Source: Lysinibacillus sp. BPa_S21 (GTDB lineage Bacteria > Bacillota > Bacilli > Bacillales_A > Planococcaceae). Taken from it: DNA of 64,000 nucleotides. Below are positions 54,685 through 63,459 of this stretch, one piece after another. Position numbers and translations under genes: made by a program. A model generated the notes under the pieces. That model was not told the DNA's origin and searched no databases. It saw only the letters and a list, made by a program, of their open reading frames with translations. Each line of letters begins with the position of its first letter. Position 1 is the first letter of the stretch. Location: NCBI RefSeq assembly GCF_023337795.1, contig NZ_JALIRS010000007.1, positions 1-64,000 on the forward strand. The letters run 5' to 3'.

Positions 54685-54716
54685 ACTCCTGTTCCTTATT
54701 TGGGACAGGAGTTTTT
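54685..54716 (+). terminator. pit terminator
   Basis: ACTCCTGT pairs with ACAGGAGT, followed by TTTTGC. Confidence 0.88.
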
Positions 54717-54782
54717 GCATTGTCACACGACAAAATGTGCCACATCCTTTACACTATCTTTAAAAGGAGGATAGTACCTACT

Positions 54783-56894
54783 ATGAAAAATTTTTCATCT
54801 TTTATTACAACCCACGCAAAAGCTATCGTAACCTTATGGTTCGTCATTTTTATTACCATGGCTATGTTTGCCATACAACTCCCAAGTAAGCTTCACGGAG
54901 ATGGTTTTTTTGTTAAAGGCGATCACACCTATGTAACAAATGAGCTTGCAAAAACATTTGATTTGCCTTCCGATACAATTTTGGTCGTCTTCAATCCAGC
55001 TGACGATAAGAAAATTCAAGATACATTAAAAAAATTAGAAAAAGTTAAGGAGATTCATTCAGTCCAGTCACCACTTAATGACGCTTCTTTACAAAAGAAT
55101 GGTATAGCTTATGCAATGGTTCATATTAAAAATAATGTTGATGGTCTACCTGATGTTGTGAAAGACATCCGCTCATTAATAGAGGATGACGGTGTGAACA
55201 TTACAGGCGGGCCTGTTATTTCAGCAGACATCAATACAGCCAGTCAAAAGGATTTAGCATCAGCGGAAGCAATAGGCTTACCAATCGCTATCATAGTGCT
55301 ATTACTTGCTTTCGGTACTGTCGTAGCCTCCATCTTACCTATCATTATCGGCATTGTTACTGTTGGTACTGCGTTTGGAATTTTGACTTTATTTAGCGGT
55401 AATATAAATTTATCAATTTTTGTGTTAAATATCGTGCCCATGCTTGGACTTGCATTAAGCATTGATTTTGCCTTGTTGTTTATAAACCGGTATCGCGAAG
55501 AACGTGCCCACACATCCATTGTACAAGCAATTCAAACGGCGATACAGACAGCTGGCCGTTCTATCATCTTTTCTGCTGCTTGTGTCATGATCGGCTTAGG
55601 CGCCATGATTGTCATTGACGTCGAAATTTTCCACAATATCGCTCTAGGAGGCGCAATTGTTGTATTCCTTGCAGTGCTTTCTGGTTTAACATTGCTACCT
55701 GCTACAATGATGCTATTAGGAGATCGCCTAGATAAATGGCGAGTTTTACGTGTAAAACCTGCTGGAGCAAATCGTTGGCGTGGCTTTGCTGGTTTTGTCA
55801 TGAAACATCCAGTTGCCATCGTCATTGTGGCATTACTTTTACTAGGTATTGGTATGATTCCATTGAAGGATATTAAACTTACCATTCCTCAAGTGGATTC
55901 ATTACCGACAAAATATGATGCTCGTGCTGCTTATGATCAGTTAGACGAAACGTTTGGACTTGGTGATACCTCAACTTTATATTTATTAGCAGAACGTAAG
56001 GAAGGCTGGGAAGATCGTAAGGCAAGAGAGCTTATTTTTAATATTCAAGAACAATTACTTGATGACCCTTTAGTGAGTCATGTATCAACCATTTATACGA
56101 CGGCTAACATTAAGTCCCCTGAGGAACTGACGGCTTCTTTGAAAATCCCTCAAGCGGCAGAACAATTAAAACCAATACTAAATACATTTTCTAAAGATAA
56201 ACAACTCTTTATCCCAATTACATTGGATGCAGCTGGTTCATCAAGTACTGCTCAACAATTCGCTCGAACATGGAAAGATAAGGATTTAGGTGTCAACTTT
56301 GCTCTCGGAGGTCATGCGAAATTCAATCAAGAAATTTTCGATGAAATTGCCAATAAAATTGTCTTGGCCGTATCCGTTATTATCATTTCTACTTTCTTAA
56401 TTTTAATGCTCGCTTTCCGCTCTATTTTAATTCCACTGAAAGCGATTATTATGAATATCATTGGACTTTCATCCGCTTTCGGTATTCTCGTCTATATTTT
56501 CCAATACGGACATTTTGGGATTGAAGCCGGTACCATTGTCCTTATTATCCCGGTAATTGTATTTTGTCTTGTATTCGGCTTAAGTATGGATTATGAAGTC
56601 TTTTTAATATCACGCATTCAAGAGGAATATCAAAAAGGCGCGGATAATACACGTGCTACGATTGATGGTCTAACTTCTACAAGTCGTATCATTACGTCAG
56701 CAGCGCTTATTATGATTGTAATAACAGGGGCGTTCGCTTTTACAGATGTGATGCCAGTGAAGCAAATTGGGGTTGGTATCGCTATTGCAGTTGCCCTTGA
56801 CGCAACGATTATTCGTCTCATGCTCGTTCCAAGTCTTATGAAGCTCTTTGGGGACTGGAATTGGTGGCTTCCCTTCGCGAAGAAGCAAAAATAA
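54783..56894 (+). CDS. MMPL family (RND) transporter
   Basis: A 703-residue exporter in two homologous halves, each with a large external loop and six-helix SSD-like bundle (first helices about 10-30 and 370-390). SIDFALLFINRYREE and LSMDYEVFLISRIQEEY carry the proton-relay Asp-Tyr pairs of the MMPL family. Related Firmicute proteins such as YdfJ export lipids or drugs. ATG at 54783 with AAAGGAGG about 12 nt upstream. The upstream sequence has a gtcacacgacaaaatgtgccac stretch that could be an operator for a TetR regulator, but no such gene is adjacent. Confidence 0.9.
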   Translation: MKNFSSFITTHAKAIVTLWFVIFITMAMFAIQLPSKLHGDGFFVKGDHTYVTNELAKTFDLPSDTILVVFNPADDKKIQDTLKKLEKVKEIHSVQSPLNDASLQKNGIAYAMVHIKNNVDGLPDVVKDIRSLIEDDGVNITGGPVISADINTASQKDLASAEAIGLPIAIIVLLLAFGTVVASILPIIIGIVTVGTAFGILTLFSGNINLSIFVLNIVPMLGLALSIDFALLFINRYREERAHTSIVQAIQTAIQTAGRSIIFSAACVMIGLGAMIVIDVEIFHNIALGGAIVVFLAVLSGLTLLPATMMLLGDRLDKWRVLRVKPAGANRWRGFAGFVMKHPVAIVIVALLLLGIGMIPLKDIKLTIPQVDSLPTKYDARAAYDQLDETFGLGDTSTLYLLAERKEGWEDRKARELIFNIQEQLLDDPLVSHVSTIYTTANIKSPEELTASLKIPQAAEQLKPILNTFSKDKQLFIPITLDAAGSSSTAQQFARTWKDKDLGVNFALGGHAKFNQEIFDEIANKIVLAVSVIIISTFLILMLAFRSILIPLKAIIMNIIGLSSAFGILVYIFQYGHFGIEAGTIVLIIPVIVFCLVFGLSMDYEVFLISRIQEEYQKGADNTRATIDGLTSTSRIITSAALIMIVITGAFAFTDVMPVKQIGVGIAIAVALDATIIRLMLVPSLMKLFGDWNWWLPFAKKQK

Positions 56895-56896
56895 AA

Positions 56897-56943
56897 AAAT
56901 CCGCAACCTCCCGTGAGCTCTTCACTCAAAGGTTGCGGATTTT
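56897..56943. terminator. Bidirectional terminator between the MMPL gene and mhqD
   Basis: AAATCCGCAACCT pairs with AGGTTGCGGATTT (13 bp), with A/T runs on both sides. Confidence 0.9.
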
Positions 56944-56946
56944 CCC

Positions 56947-57558
56947 TTATTTTGAATAAATACGGTCGTACCATTCTTTTGCAGCTTCTACCTCAGGCAT
57001 TGTTAGCTGATGACCGTAATTAAACCATGCAGTTGTCACATCGGCCCCAGCTGACGTTAAAAGTCCCTCTAATTCTTCAGATTCCTGAGCAGTACACATT
57101 GGATCATTCGTTCCAGCACCGATAAAGACAGGGATTGAAGAAAGTGTAGGCAATTTAATATCACGTCTAGGTACCATCGGATGATGCAGTATTGCACCTG
57201 CTAAAGCATCCTCATAATGGAATAATAGGCTAGCAGCAATATTCGCGCCATTAGAATAGCCGATAGCAACCACTCGATTACGGTCAAAGCTATACTGCTG
57301 TGCTGCCTCTAATAAAAAGTCATTTAATTCCTTCGTGCGGAAAATTAAATCCTCTATATCAAAAACACCTTCCGCTAAACGACGGAAAAAGCGTGGCATA
57401 CCATTTTCGAGTACATTTCCACGGACACTTAAAATGCTTGCTGTCTCATCAATTTCCTTCGCAAGACCAATTAAGCTTTGTTCATTTCCACCCGTACCAT
57501 GTAACAGTAAAAAAGTTGGTTTTGTTTCATCTGTTCCTTTATAAAAAACGTGCTGCAT
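56947..57558 (-). CDS. mhqD: MhqD-like carboxylesterase/phospholipase
   Basis: A 203-residue alpha/beta hydrolase: oxyanion start LLLHGTGGNEQSL, nucleophile elbow AIGYSNGANIAASLL, then catalytic Asp in GTNDPM and His in YGHQLT. It is the B. subtilis MhqD (YodD) type, induced with azoreductases and dioxygenases by hydroquinones. The ATG at 57558 has GAGAGGTGG 7 nt upstream; an MhqR-type operator and promoter lie just before it. Confidence 0.9.
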   Translation of the reverse strand: MQHVFYKGTDETKPTFLLLHGTGGNEQSLIGLAKEIDETASILSVRGNVLENGMPRFFRRLAEGVFDIEDLIFRTKELNDFLLEAAQQYSFDRNRVVAIGYSNGANIAASLLFHYEDALAGAILHHPMVPRRDIKLPTLSSIPVFIGAGTNDPMCTAQESEELEGLLTSAGADVTTAWFNYGHQLTMPEVEAAKEWYDRIYSK

Positions 57559-57573
57559 TGACAGTCCACCTCT

Positions 57574-57624
57574 CAATTATCTTGAATTCGAGATAATTGT
57601 AGCCTGTGGCAAAATTAAATTCAA
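57574..57624 (-). promoter_or_regulatory. mhqD promoter with MhqR-type operator
   Basis: On the minus strand: -35 TTGAAT, 17-bp spacer, -10 TACAAT. The -10 runs into a 26-bp palindrome at 57574-57599 (one mismatch in 13-bp arms; centre ATCTTGAATTCGAGAT). This core is the exact reverse complement of the azoR operator core. The promoter lies within the last codons of the small upstream reading frame. Confidence 0.82.
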
Positions 57625-57768
57625 GCTCTTTGACTTATTAATTTCTCGATTTTCACTATTTGGCTGTTCCTTATGATCTTTATAAAATTTTGTGATCGTA
57701 AATACTGAAAATAAACAAGCAGCTAGAACAACAACAATAACTATTCCCACTAATTTTTTCCCATTCAT
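57577..57768 (-). CDS. Small membrane protein (uncertain)
   Basis: A possible 63-residue protein: one N-terminal helix (KKLVGIVIVVVLAACLFSVFT) with positive residues on each side and a polar tail. GGGGG lies 10 nt before the ATG. It is 22 bp after the 154-residue gene in the same direction. The last 15 or so codons are also the mhqD promoter and operator, so its C-terminus may be incidental. Confidence 0.42.
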   Translation of the reverse strand: MNGKKLVGIVIVVVLAACLFSVFTITKFYKDHKEQPNSENREINKSKSLNLILPQATIISNSR

Positions 57769-57790
57769 TCGTTAGTATCCCCCGAATTAC

Positions 57791-58255
57791 TTATTTCTTT
57801 TTACGAAAACCTTCTTCAAGTAAATATTCTTTCGCAGCATCATGTGTACCAAAGGCTTCCTCTAAATTGTCTCCATGATAAACATTCCAAGAACGTTGCT
57901 CAAAGGCTAGCATTAATTGAGCACCCTCACGATTTTGCCATATCTCTTCGATTGGCCCTTGCTCCTCTACTTCTTCTGATAAATATTGAATGGCATCTTC
58001 AATAATTTCGCGAAGCTGTTGTTCATCATAGTCACGAATATTGACTAGGCCTTTATCATTTGCTTCTTCCTCATAGCGCAATAAATCACCAACAAAGACG
58101 AAGCCGTTGCCATTTGGGTGTAGCTTTTCCACAACAATGGTCTTTTCGTAAAGGCTATCCATAAAGTGATAATTTAAGCGTTTTAATGAAATTTCCTTCT
58201 TTGTCAGTTCAGGAAATGAGTCGATGATTGCTTGCTTTTGTTCAAATGTTAGCAT
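57791..58255 (-). CDS. Uncharacterised conserved protein
   Basis: A 154-residue acidic soluble protein with no signal peptide. FEQKQAIIDSFPELTKKEISLKR near the start, a central ETIVVEKLHPNGNGFVFVGD-like beta region, and LREIIEDAIQYLSEEVEEQG. I recognise no function; the style is that of a Bacillales conserved hypothetical. GGAG lies before its ATG. Confidence 0.72.
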   Translation of the reverse strand: MLTFEQKQAIIDSFPELTKKEISLKRLNYHFMDSLYEKTIVVEKLHPNGNGFVFVGDLLRYEEEANDKGLVNIRDYDEQQLREIIEDAIQYLSEEVEEQGPIEEIWQNREGAQLMLAFEQRSWNVYHGDNLEEAFGTHDAAKEYLLEEGFRKKK

Positions 58256-58366
58256 ATAAAAATGCTCCTTTTCTATTCAATATCTCTTTTAGTATAACTT
58301 ATTCTTCCTGTTATATTGAAGTAAAATAGATAGTACTAAAAGTAAAGTTTGATGTCCATAACGTGT

Positions 58367-58491
58367 GGATTGATTTCCGTTCCGACTGGGCGCTTTCCTG
58401 GGGGCGTCCGATGAGCCGCTTCGCTTCGCTGCAGGGTCTCATCTGTGACGCTAATCCCCAAGGAGTCGCCCAGTTTCCACTCCAATCAACT
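58367..58491. repeat. Large intergenic inverted repeat, full copy
   Basis: The clearest full copy: left end attgatttccgttccgac, interior gggcgctttcctgggggcg, tccgatgagccgcttcgc, agggtctcatctgtgacg, ctaatccccaaggagtcg, right end ccactccaatcaac. Confidence 0.9.
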
Positions 58492-58753
58492 TATTCGCAT
58501 AGCATACGTTTTAACAAAATGTCATCCCTAAATTAAGACGAGAGACCCAAATTAGAAAATCACATCAATATAACGTAGCAGGCGTTATCACAGGATGTGA
58601 TGTTTTTAGCCTTCGTTCCTCTATCGCTAATCCCCGAGGAGTGGCCCAATCTCCACTCCAATCAACTTATTTGCGTAGCATATGTTTTAACAAAATGTCA
58701 TCCCTAAATTACGATGAGAGACCCAAATTAGAAAATTACAGCACTATAACGCA
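58488..58753. repeat. Direct duplication of an 88-bp flank with an intervening partial repeat
   Basis: 58488-58575 (acttattcgcatagcatacg ... cacatcaatataacg) is repeated at 58665-58752 (acttatttgcgtagcatatg ... tacagcactataacg) with about 90% identity. Between them, 58578-58666 is the distal half of the large repeat (gcgttatcacaggatgtg ... gaggagtggcccaatctccact). This looks like a recent local duplication of repeat plus flank. Confidence 0.8.
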
Positions 58754-58755
58754 GA

Positions 58756-58853
58756 GTTGATTTCCGTTCCAACTGGACGCTTCCCTGAGGCGTCCGGCCA
58801 ACAGATGTTTTTGCGCGAAAGCGTAGAGGCAGCGGCACCGAGGTAGGACACAA
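58756..58853. repeat. Truncated intergenic inverted repeat
   Basis: It starts gttgatttccgttccaact and carries ggccaacagatgtttttgcg plus the gcgaaagcgtag unit. It lacks the normal right end and stops at gacacaacttata. Confidence 0.75.
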
Positions 58854-58936
58854 CTTATATACATGACATACTCTTTAACAAAATTAATGATGAGACAAGA
58901 AATCAGAGCCTAATCATTTTCCCTATAAAGTAAATA

Positions 58937-59026
58937 AAATAATCCGCTTAAAACTCCCTGTGGAAAAAGCAAGAGCACACCGATATGGCTCATACCTTGT
59001 CCACAGAAAGCGAAGCGGATTTTATC
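58937..59026 (-). terminator. Large nested stem-loop after the Nudix gene
   Basis: Outer stem AATCCGCTT (58941-58949)/AAGCGGATT (59013-59021), inner stem CTGTGGA (58959-58965)/TCCACAG (59000-59006). A T-rich tail follows on the minus strand. It may act as the Nudix gene's terminator; the size is unusual. Confidence 0.6.
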
Positions 59027-59067
59027 TTTGAATTCTTATGGCGTGCTTTTCAGTCACCCTCCACAAT

Positions 59068-59691
59068 TCATAACGTTTTATTAAAGATTTTATCTTTTGC
59101 AAACTGTATAACATGTGCAACGTATAGTTCACGGTAAGGGACGAATTGCGCTGTACTTACCGGGCGTACAATTTTCACCCGTTGACCATCAGGGAAATAT
59201 TCATAGCCTTCAATATTCAAAGTAGCTGTTTCTCCTAAAAAGAATGCCTCTGCTTCGTCAAGCTTTGCACGAACTACCCCTGACACTTCCTCATACTGCA
59301 ATTCAAATGATTCCCAATCGTGTTTGAATGGATAAATAAAAACATGACAAAATTCATTGTCAATCATGTTTTCTGAAACAATACTACAAGATGTCATGCC
59401 CATTTTAACAACATCGTGTACATCGACATCGAGTCCTAATTCTTCCTTCACTTCACGAATTCCCGATTCTACTGTCTCTATGGCTAATAGATGCCCCGCT
59501 GCTGTAATATCGAGCAAGCCAGGGTAGTCCTTTTTTTGAGCACTACGGATTTGGAAATAAATATAGTCCTCATTGACAAGCCAACAGTGGAATGTTTCAT
59601 GCCATAGTCCTTTTTGATGTACCTCTGCTCTCGTTGCTGTCCCAATCTGTTCATGCTGTTCATTAAAAACTTTCACAATTTCTTGTTCCAT
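59068..59691 (-). CDS. Nudix hydrolase
   Basis: A 207-residue protein in the YfcD/IPP-isomerase-like Nudix branch: VFNEQHEQIGTATRAEVHQKG at the start, WHETFHCWL and LLDITAAGHL. The Nudix box GHLLAIETVESGIREVKEELGL is one residue shorter between the first Glu and the RE than the textbook spacing. Substrate unknown (nucleoside or isoprenoid diphosphates are possible). Eleven bp after the AI-2E permease gene, so probably one transcript. Confidence 0.87.
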   Translation of the reverse strand: MEQEIVKVFNEQHEQIGTATRAEVHQKGLWHETFHCWLVNEDYIYFQIRSAQKKDYPGLLDITAAGHLLAIETVESGIREVKEELGLDVDVHDVVKMGMTSCSIVSENMIDNEFCHVFIYPFKHDWESFELQYEEVSGVVRAKLDEAEAFFLGETATLNIEGYEYFPDGQRVKIVRPVSTAQFVPYRELYVAHVIQFAKDKIFNKTL

Positions 59692-59702
59692 TTTTTCGAC
59701 TC

Positions 59703-60800
59703 CTAAACTGACTTCGTAGCCTTTTTCTTAATGACATTACGTTCATCATAAATATTGGATGCGATCACTTTCAATACTGCATAAAATGGTACAGCAATGA
59801 TAATACCGATAAAGCCTGCAATATTACCTGCTGCTAAAATAACTGTAATAACTGTTAACGGATGTATATCTAGACTTTTCCCCATTACATTAGGCGTTAT
59901 AAAGTTACTATCAATTTGCTGTGCCACGAGTGTGACTACTGACACCCATATGACTAACACCGGATCCTGAACAACAGCCACGATTAGTGCTGGTGTAAAG
60001 GCGATCCAAGGTCCAATAAACGGAATCATATTCATAAAGAAAGCAAATATAACGAGTAGCAACGAATATTCTAGACCTATAATTAAATACCCGACATACA
60101 TAATGAGCGCTAGTAAAAAACTAATTTGCAGCTGTCCTTGAATATAGCTACGTAAAACATCGTCAATCTCACTTAACGTCTTTTTCACCCATTCTCGACG
60201 TTCACCACTGAAATATTTATAAATCGATGGTGCAAATTTTTCATGATCCTTCAACATAAAAATAAAGAAAAATGGAATTAAAATAGCTAATAAAGATACT
60301 GATACAACTGATTGTAAAAACGAAACTAGCCCCTTACTTGCCACAACGGCAATATGCTGCGTAGAATTTGCCATATTGTCGATAAAATCTTTTAACTGTG
60401 GTGGGAAGTTATCCTTGTTTTTAAACATTTTAAACACATAATCAGCTGCATCTTGAATACCAGCACTAATCTGTGGTACATTTTTCACTAAATTATTTAC
60501 CTGCACGGCAATCGGATTACCAACAATCCAACCAAAGCCACCAACAAGCGCTATTAGTCCAATGACGATCGTTAATATACTTGCCCATCTCGGAAATTTA
60601 CGCTTCTCTAAAAACCTTTGAATCGGCTCCGTAACATAATACAACACACCGCCAAGCAATAAAGGTACAAAAATAGCCTTTAAAATAATCACTAGCGGCG
60701 AAAAGATCCAATGAATCTCTATAAAATATTTAATAACTAGTAGTGCAAGTAAAATCCCTACCCCTACTTGAAACCAAACTTTCCTCGTCACTTTCTTCAC
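59703..60800 (-). CDS. AI-2E family membrane protein
   Basis: A 365-residue permease of about seven or eight helices. FIFMLKDHEKFAPSIY, SEIDDVLRSYIQGQLQISFLLA and the LLVIFAFFMNMIPFIGPW region are the family marks, together with ITPNVMGKSLDIHPL. Despite the name, most such proteins are not AI-2 exporters; some move Na+ or are YueF/YdbI-like of unknown role. Confidence 0.9.
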   Translation of the reverse strand: MKKVTRKVWFQVGVGILLALLVIKYFIEIHWIFSPLVIILKAIFVPLLLGGVLYYVTEPIQRFLEKRKFPRWASILTIVIGLIALVGGFGWIVGNPIAVQVNNLVKNVPQISAGIQDAADYVFKMFKNKDNFPPQLKDFIDNMANSTQHIAVVASKGLVSFLQSVVSVSLLAILIPFFFIFMLKDHEKFAPSIYKYFSGERREWVKKTLSEIDDVLRSYIQGQLQISFLLALIMYVGYLIIGLEYSLLLVIFAFFMNMIPFIGPWIAFTPALIVAVVQDPVLVIWVSVVTLVAQQIDSNFITPNVMGKSLDIHPLTVITVILAAGNIAGFIGIIIAVPFYAVLKVIASNIYDERNVIKKKATKSV

Positions 60801-60898
60801 TTCCTTTTATCACAGTTACTGAAAATACTACTTATATATTCACCATTTCGCAAGTATCCTATTAGCTATCGACAAAATAAAAGAGTTTTTGAAACTAA

Positions 60899-61000
60899 AA
60901 AAATTCGCAACCCTCCAACAGGCAATCCCTTGAGCCCTCAAATGCTAAAGCATCTGAAGAGGCTCACACAGCTTGCCTTCCACAGGAGTGTCGCAAATTT
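60899..61000 (-). terminator. Large nested stem-loop downstream of oligoendopeptidase F
   Basis: Three stacked stems occur within about 100 bp: outer AAATTcGCaAC/GTcGCaAATTT with CTCC/GGAG, middle AGGCAA/TTGCCT, inner TGAGCC/GGCTCA capped by ATGCtaaaGCAT. On the minus strand a TTTTTTT run follows. It acts plausibly as the pepF terminator, and its size and order suggest a structured repeat element. Confidence 0.65.
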
Positions 61001-61025
61001 CGCTAATGTAATAAAATGTAATAGT

Positions 61026-62723
61026 TTATAATTTTGTATCTTCTATTGAATTTAAGTAATCTTCAATATCACCAATAACCGATTCAACACAACCGTCCTC
61101 AAATGGCGAAATTAAGCCTGCTTCTTTTACAAGCTTCGTAAAGGACATTGAACCTCCTAAACCACATAAATGAATATAGTCCTTCCAGGCAGCTTCAAAT
61201 TCTTCACGCGAACGTTTCCAGAATTGGAATGCACAAATTTGCGCTAATGTGTAATCGATATAATAGAACGGACTTGAATAAATATGAGCTTGACGTTGCC
61301 ATATACCGCCAGCTTCTAAATAGCTGTTATGATCATAGTCACGGTGTGGTAAATATGTCTCCTCAATTTTTTTCCACGCAGCTTTACGCTCTGCTGGTGT
61401 CATATTCGGATTTTCATAGATTACATGCTGGAACTCATCCACTGCAACACCGTAAGGAAGGAATAATAAACCACTACTTAAATGTGTGAATTTATATTTT
61501 TCTGTATCTTCCTTAAAGAATAGCTCCATCCATGGCCATGTGAAAAATTCCATACTCATCGAATGAATTTCACAAGATTCATATGTTGGCCATAAATATT
61601 CCGGGATTCCAATGTTCCGACTTGAATAGACTTGGAAAGCATGCCCTGCTTCATGTGTTAACACGTCGATATCGCCGGAAGTACCATTAAAGTTCGAGAA
61701 GATGAATGGTGAATGATAGTTTTCGATAAACGTACAATAACCGCCACTCTCTTTTCCTTTCTTTGCCACTAAGTCCATTAATTCATGGTCAATCATAAAG
61801 TTGAAGAATTCACCAGTCTCTGGTGATAACTCTTCATACATTTTTTTACCGTTTGCAACAATCCATTCCGGATCGCCTTTTGGTGTAGCATTTCCTGTTA
61901 CAAAGTTGAATGCTTCATCATAGAACTTAAAATCAGAAATACCAATACGCTTTGCCTGACGTTCATATAATTTTGTTGCAATCGGTACGATTAAATCACG
62001 AACTTGGTCACGGAATTTCTTTACCATATCTGCATTATAATCAATGCGATTCATACGAATATAACCAAGCTCAACATAGTTTTTATAACCTAATTTAACG
62101 GCAATTTCATGACGCACCTTCACAAGTTCATCATATAGTCGATCAAATTCCCCTTCATGCTCGGCAAAAAAGCCAAAACGTGCATCCGTTGCTGCCTTAC
62201 GCATTTCACGATCAGTAGACTCTGCATATGGGCCAAGCTGAGCAAGCGTTAATGTTTCACCATTAAAGTCAATTTGCGCTGAGGCAACTAGTTTATTATA
62301 TTCTGAAACAAGCTTGTTCTCCTTTTGCATTAGATCAATGACTACAGGTGAAAAGCCCTTAATTTGATACGTCGCTAAATCAAATAATTGCTGACCCCAT
62401 TTTTCTTCTAACTGCTCACGGAATGGTGAAGCGATGAGTGCTTTATAATATTCTGTTGTTACCTCTTCCAACTCTGGCCCAACCTCGTCAAAATAATCGC
62501 GTTCTGCATGATAAAACTCATCATTAGTATCGATAGAAGCACGAATGTACACTAAGTTCGCCATCGTAGCATAGTCATTACTCAATTCGTTTAATTTCTC
62601 AATTATTTCACTTTGCTCGTCCATCGTTTGTGCATTTTTAAATTGGTCAATTAAAGATAATTGTTGCTCCTTCATTGCCTCGATATTCGGACGGCTGTAC
62701 GCATAGTCTTTAAACGTTTTCAT
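61026..62723 (-). CDS. pepF: Oligoendopeptidase F family (M3 metallopeptidase)
   Basis: A 565-residue M3 peptidase. The zinc site is in VLTHEAGHAFQVY (HExxH) with the third ligand Glu in WPTYESCEIHSMSMEF. The helical M3 fold surrounds it, and the length fits the PepF/YjbG-like group. It degrades short peptides in the cytosol. AGAGGGG is before the ATG. Confidence 0.93.
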   Translation of the reverse strand: MKTFKDYAYSRPNIEAMKEQQLSLIDQFKNAQTMDEQSEIIEKLNELSNDYATMANLVYIRASIDTNDEFYHAERDYFDEVGPELEEVTTEYYKALIASPFREQLEEKWGQQLFDLATYQIKGFSPVVIDLMQKENKLVSEYNKLVASAQIDFNGETLTLAQLGPYAESTDREMRKAATDARFGFFAEHEGEFDRLYDELVKVRHEIAVKLGYKNYVELGYIRMNRIDYNADMVKKFRDQVRDLIVPIATKLYERQAKRIGISDFKFYDEAFNFVTGNATPKGDPEWIVANGKKMYEELSPETGEFFNFMIDHELMDLVAKKGKESGGYCTFIENYHSPFIFSNFNGTSGDIDVLTHEAGHAFQVYSSRNIGIPEYLWPTYESCEIHSMSMEFFTWPWMELFFKEDTEKYKFTHLSSGLLFLPYGVAVDEFQHVIYENPNMTPAERKAAWKKIEETYLPHRDYDHNSYLEAGGIWQRQAHIYSSPFYYIDYTLAQICAFQFWKRSREEFEAAWKDYIHLCGLGGSMSFTKLVKEAGLISPFEDGCVESVIGDIEDYLNSIEDTKL

Positions 62724-62797
62724 AGAAATCCCCTCTTTCTGTCATATACCCCGTTATGTTTCTATTATATGCCAAATCTATATTATTAAGAAATAAA

Positions 62798-63373
62798 TTA
62801 ATAGCCAAATATATATGTTTTTAATAATGCTGCCTTTTCCCGTAGCGTTAACTTCAATTCCACCGATTTTGGCGTTTTTGCCGCAACGACATCTACTTCA
62901 AAACCTAAAGATTCAGCTAAAAATTTTGCACGCTTTAAATGAAAATCATTAGAGAGAATCGTAATTTTCTTCATTTCCTTAGGTAAAAGTTCTTTAGAAA
63001 ATAATAAGTTCTCATAAGTCGAAGTAGATTGGTCTTCTACTACTATTCTATCAGTCTCAATGCCATTGTCCTGTAGGTATTTAAGCATTACAGAAGCCTC
63101 AGTACGATCCTCGTCTTCCCCTTTTCCACCTGATACAATTACTTTTACATGAGGATACTTTTTTAAATACTTTACAGCCTCCTCTAATCTATTTTGCAAA
63201 GAAAGCGATGGAATTCCACCCGGCTTTACCTTTGCCCCCAGGACAATCATGTATGCAGCTGTTCCATCTGCAGCTGGCTGGACACCTTGTCTAATCTCCT
63301 CACCGAGCCAAATATAAACAACAATGCCCATAGCAAGTAGTATAATCCCTAACCTCGTTACCCATTTCTTCAT
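62798..63373 (-). CDS. DUF218 / YdcF-SanA family membrane-anchored protein
   Basis: A 191-residue protein with an N-terminal helix (about 7-25) and a DUF218 domain: YMIVLGAKVKPGGIPSLSLQNR, KVIVSGGKGEDEDRTEASVM, EDQSTSTYENLLFSKE and ILSNDFHLKRAKFLAE. Homologues are implicated in envelope barrier functions; no activity is proven here. Confidence 0.9.
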   Translation of the reverse strand: MKKWVTRLGIILLAMGIVVYIWLGEEIRQGVQPAADGTAAYMIVLGAKVKPGGIPSLSLQNRLEEAVKYLKKYPHVKVIVSGGKGEDEDRTEASVMLKYLQDNGIETDRIVVEDQSTSTYENLLFSKELLPKEMKKITILSNDFHLKRAKFLAESLGFEVDVVAAKTPKSVELKLTLREKAALLKTYIFGY

Positions 63374-63418
63374 GATTCACCTCCCCTTTACCAATTATTA
63401 ACGTAAGGTAAAGAAAAA

Positions 63419-63453
63419 GGATGCTTGTACTAGAATTACTGTACAAACATCCT
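63419..63453 (-). terminator. Terminator of the chemotaxis-receptor gene
   Basis: GGATG(c)TTGTAC pairs with GTACAA(a)CATCC; on the minus strand a TTTTTCTTT tail follows. Confidence 0.85.
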
Positions 63454-63459
63454 GATTGA

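Noticed and set aside
59703-60800. AI-2 exporter as part of a quorum system with comQXPA
   Set aside because: The AI-2E family name is historical; no luxS or lsr genes are nearby and the gene is 25 kb from the com locus.
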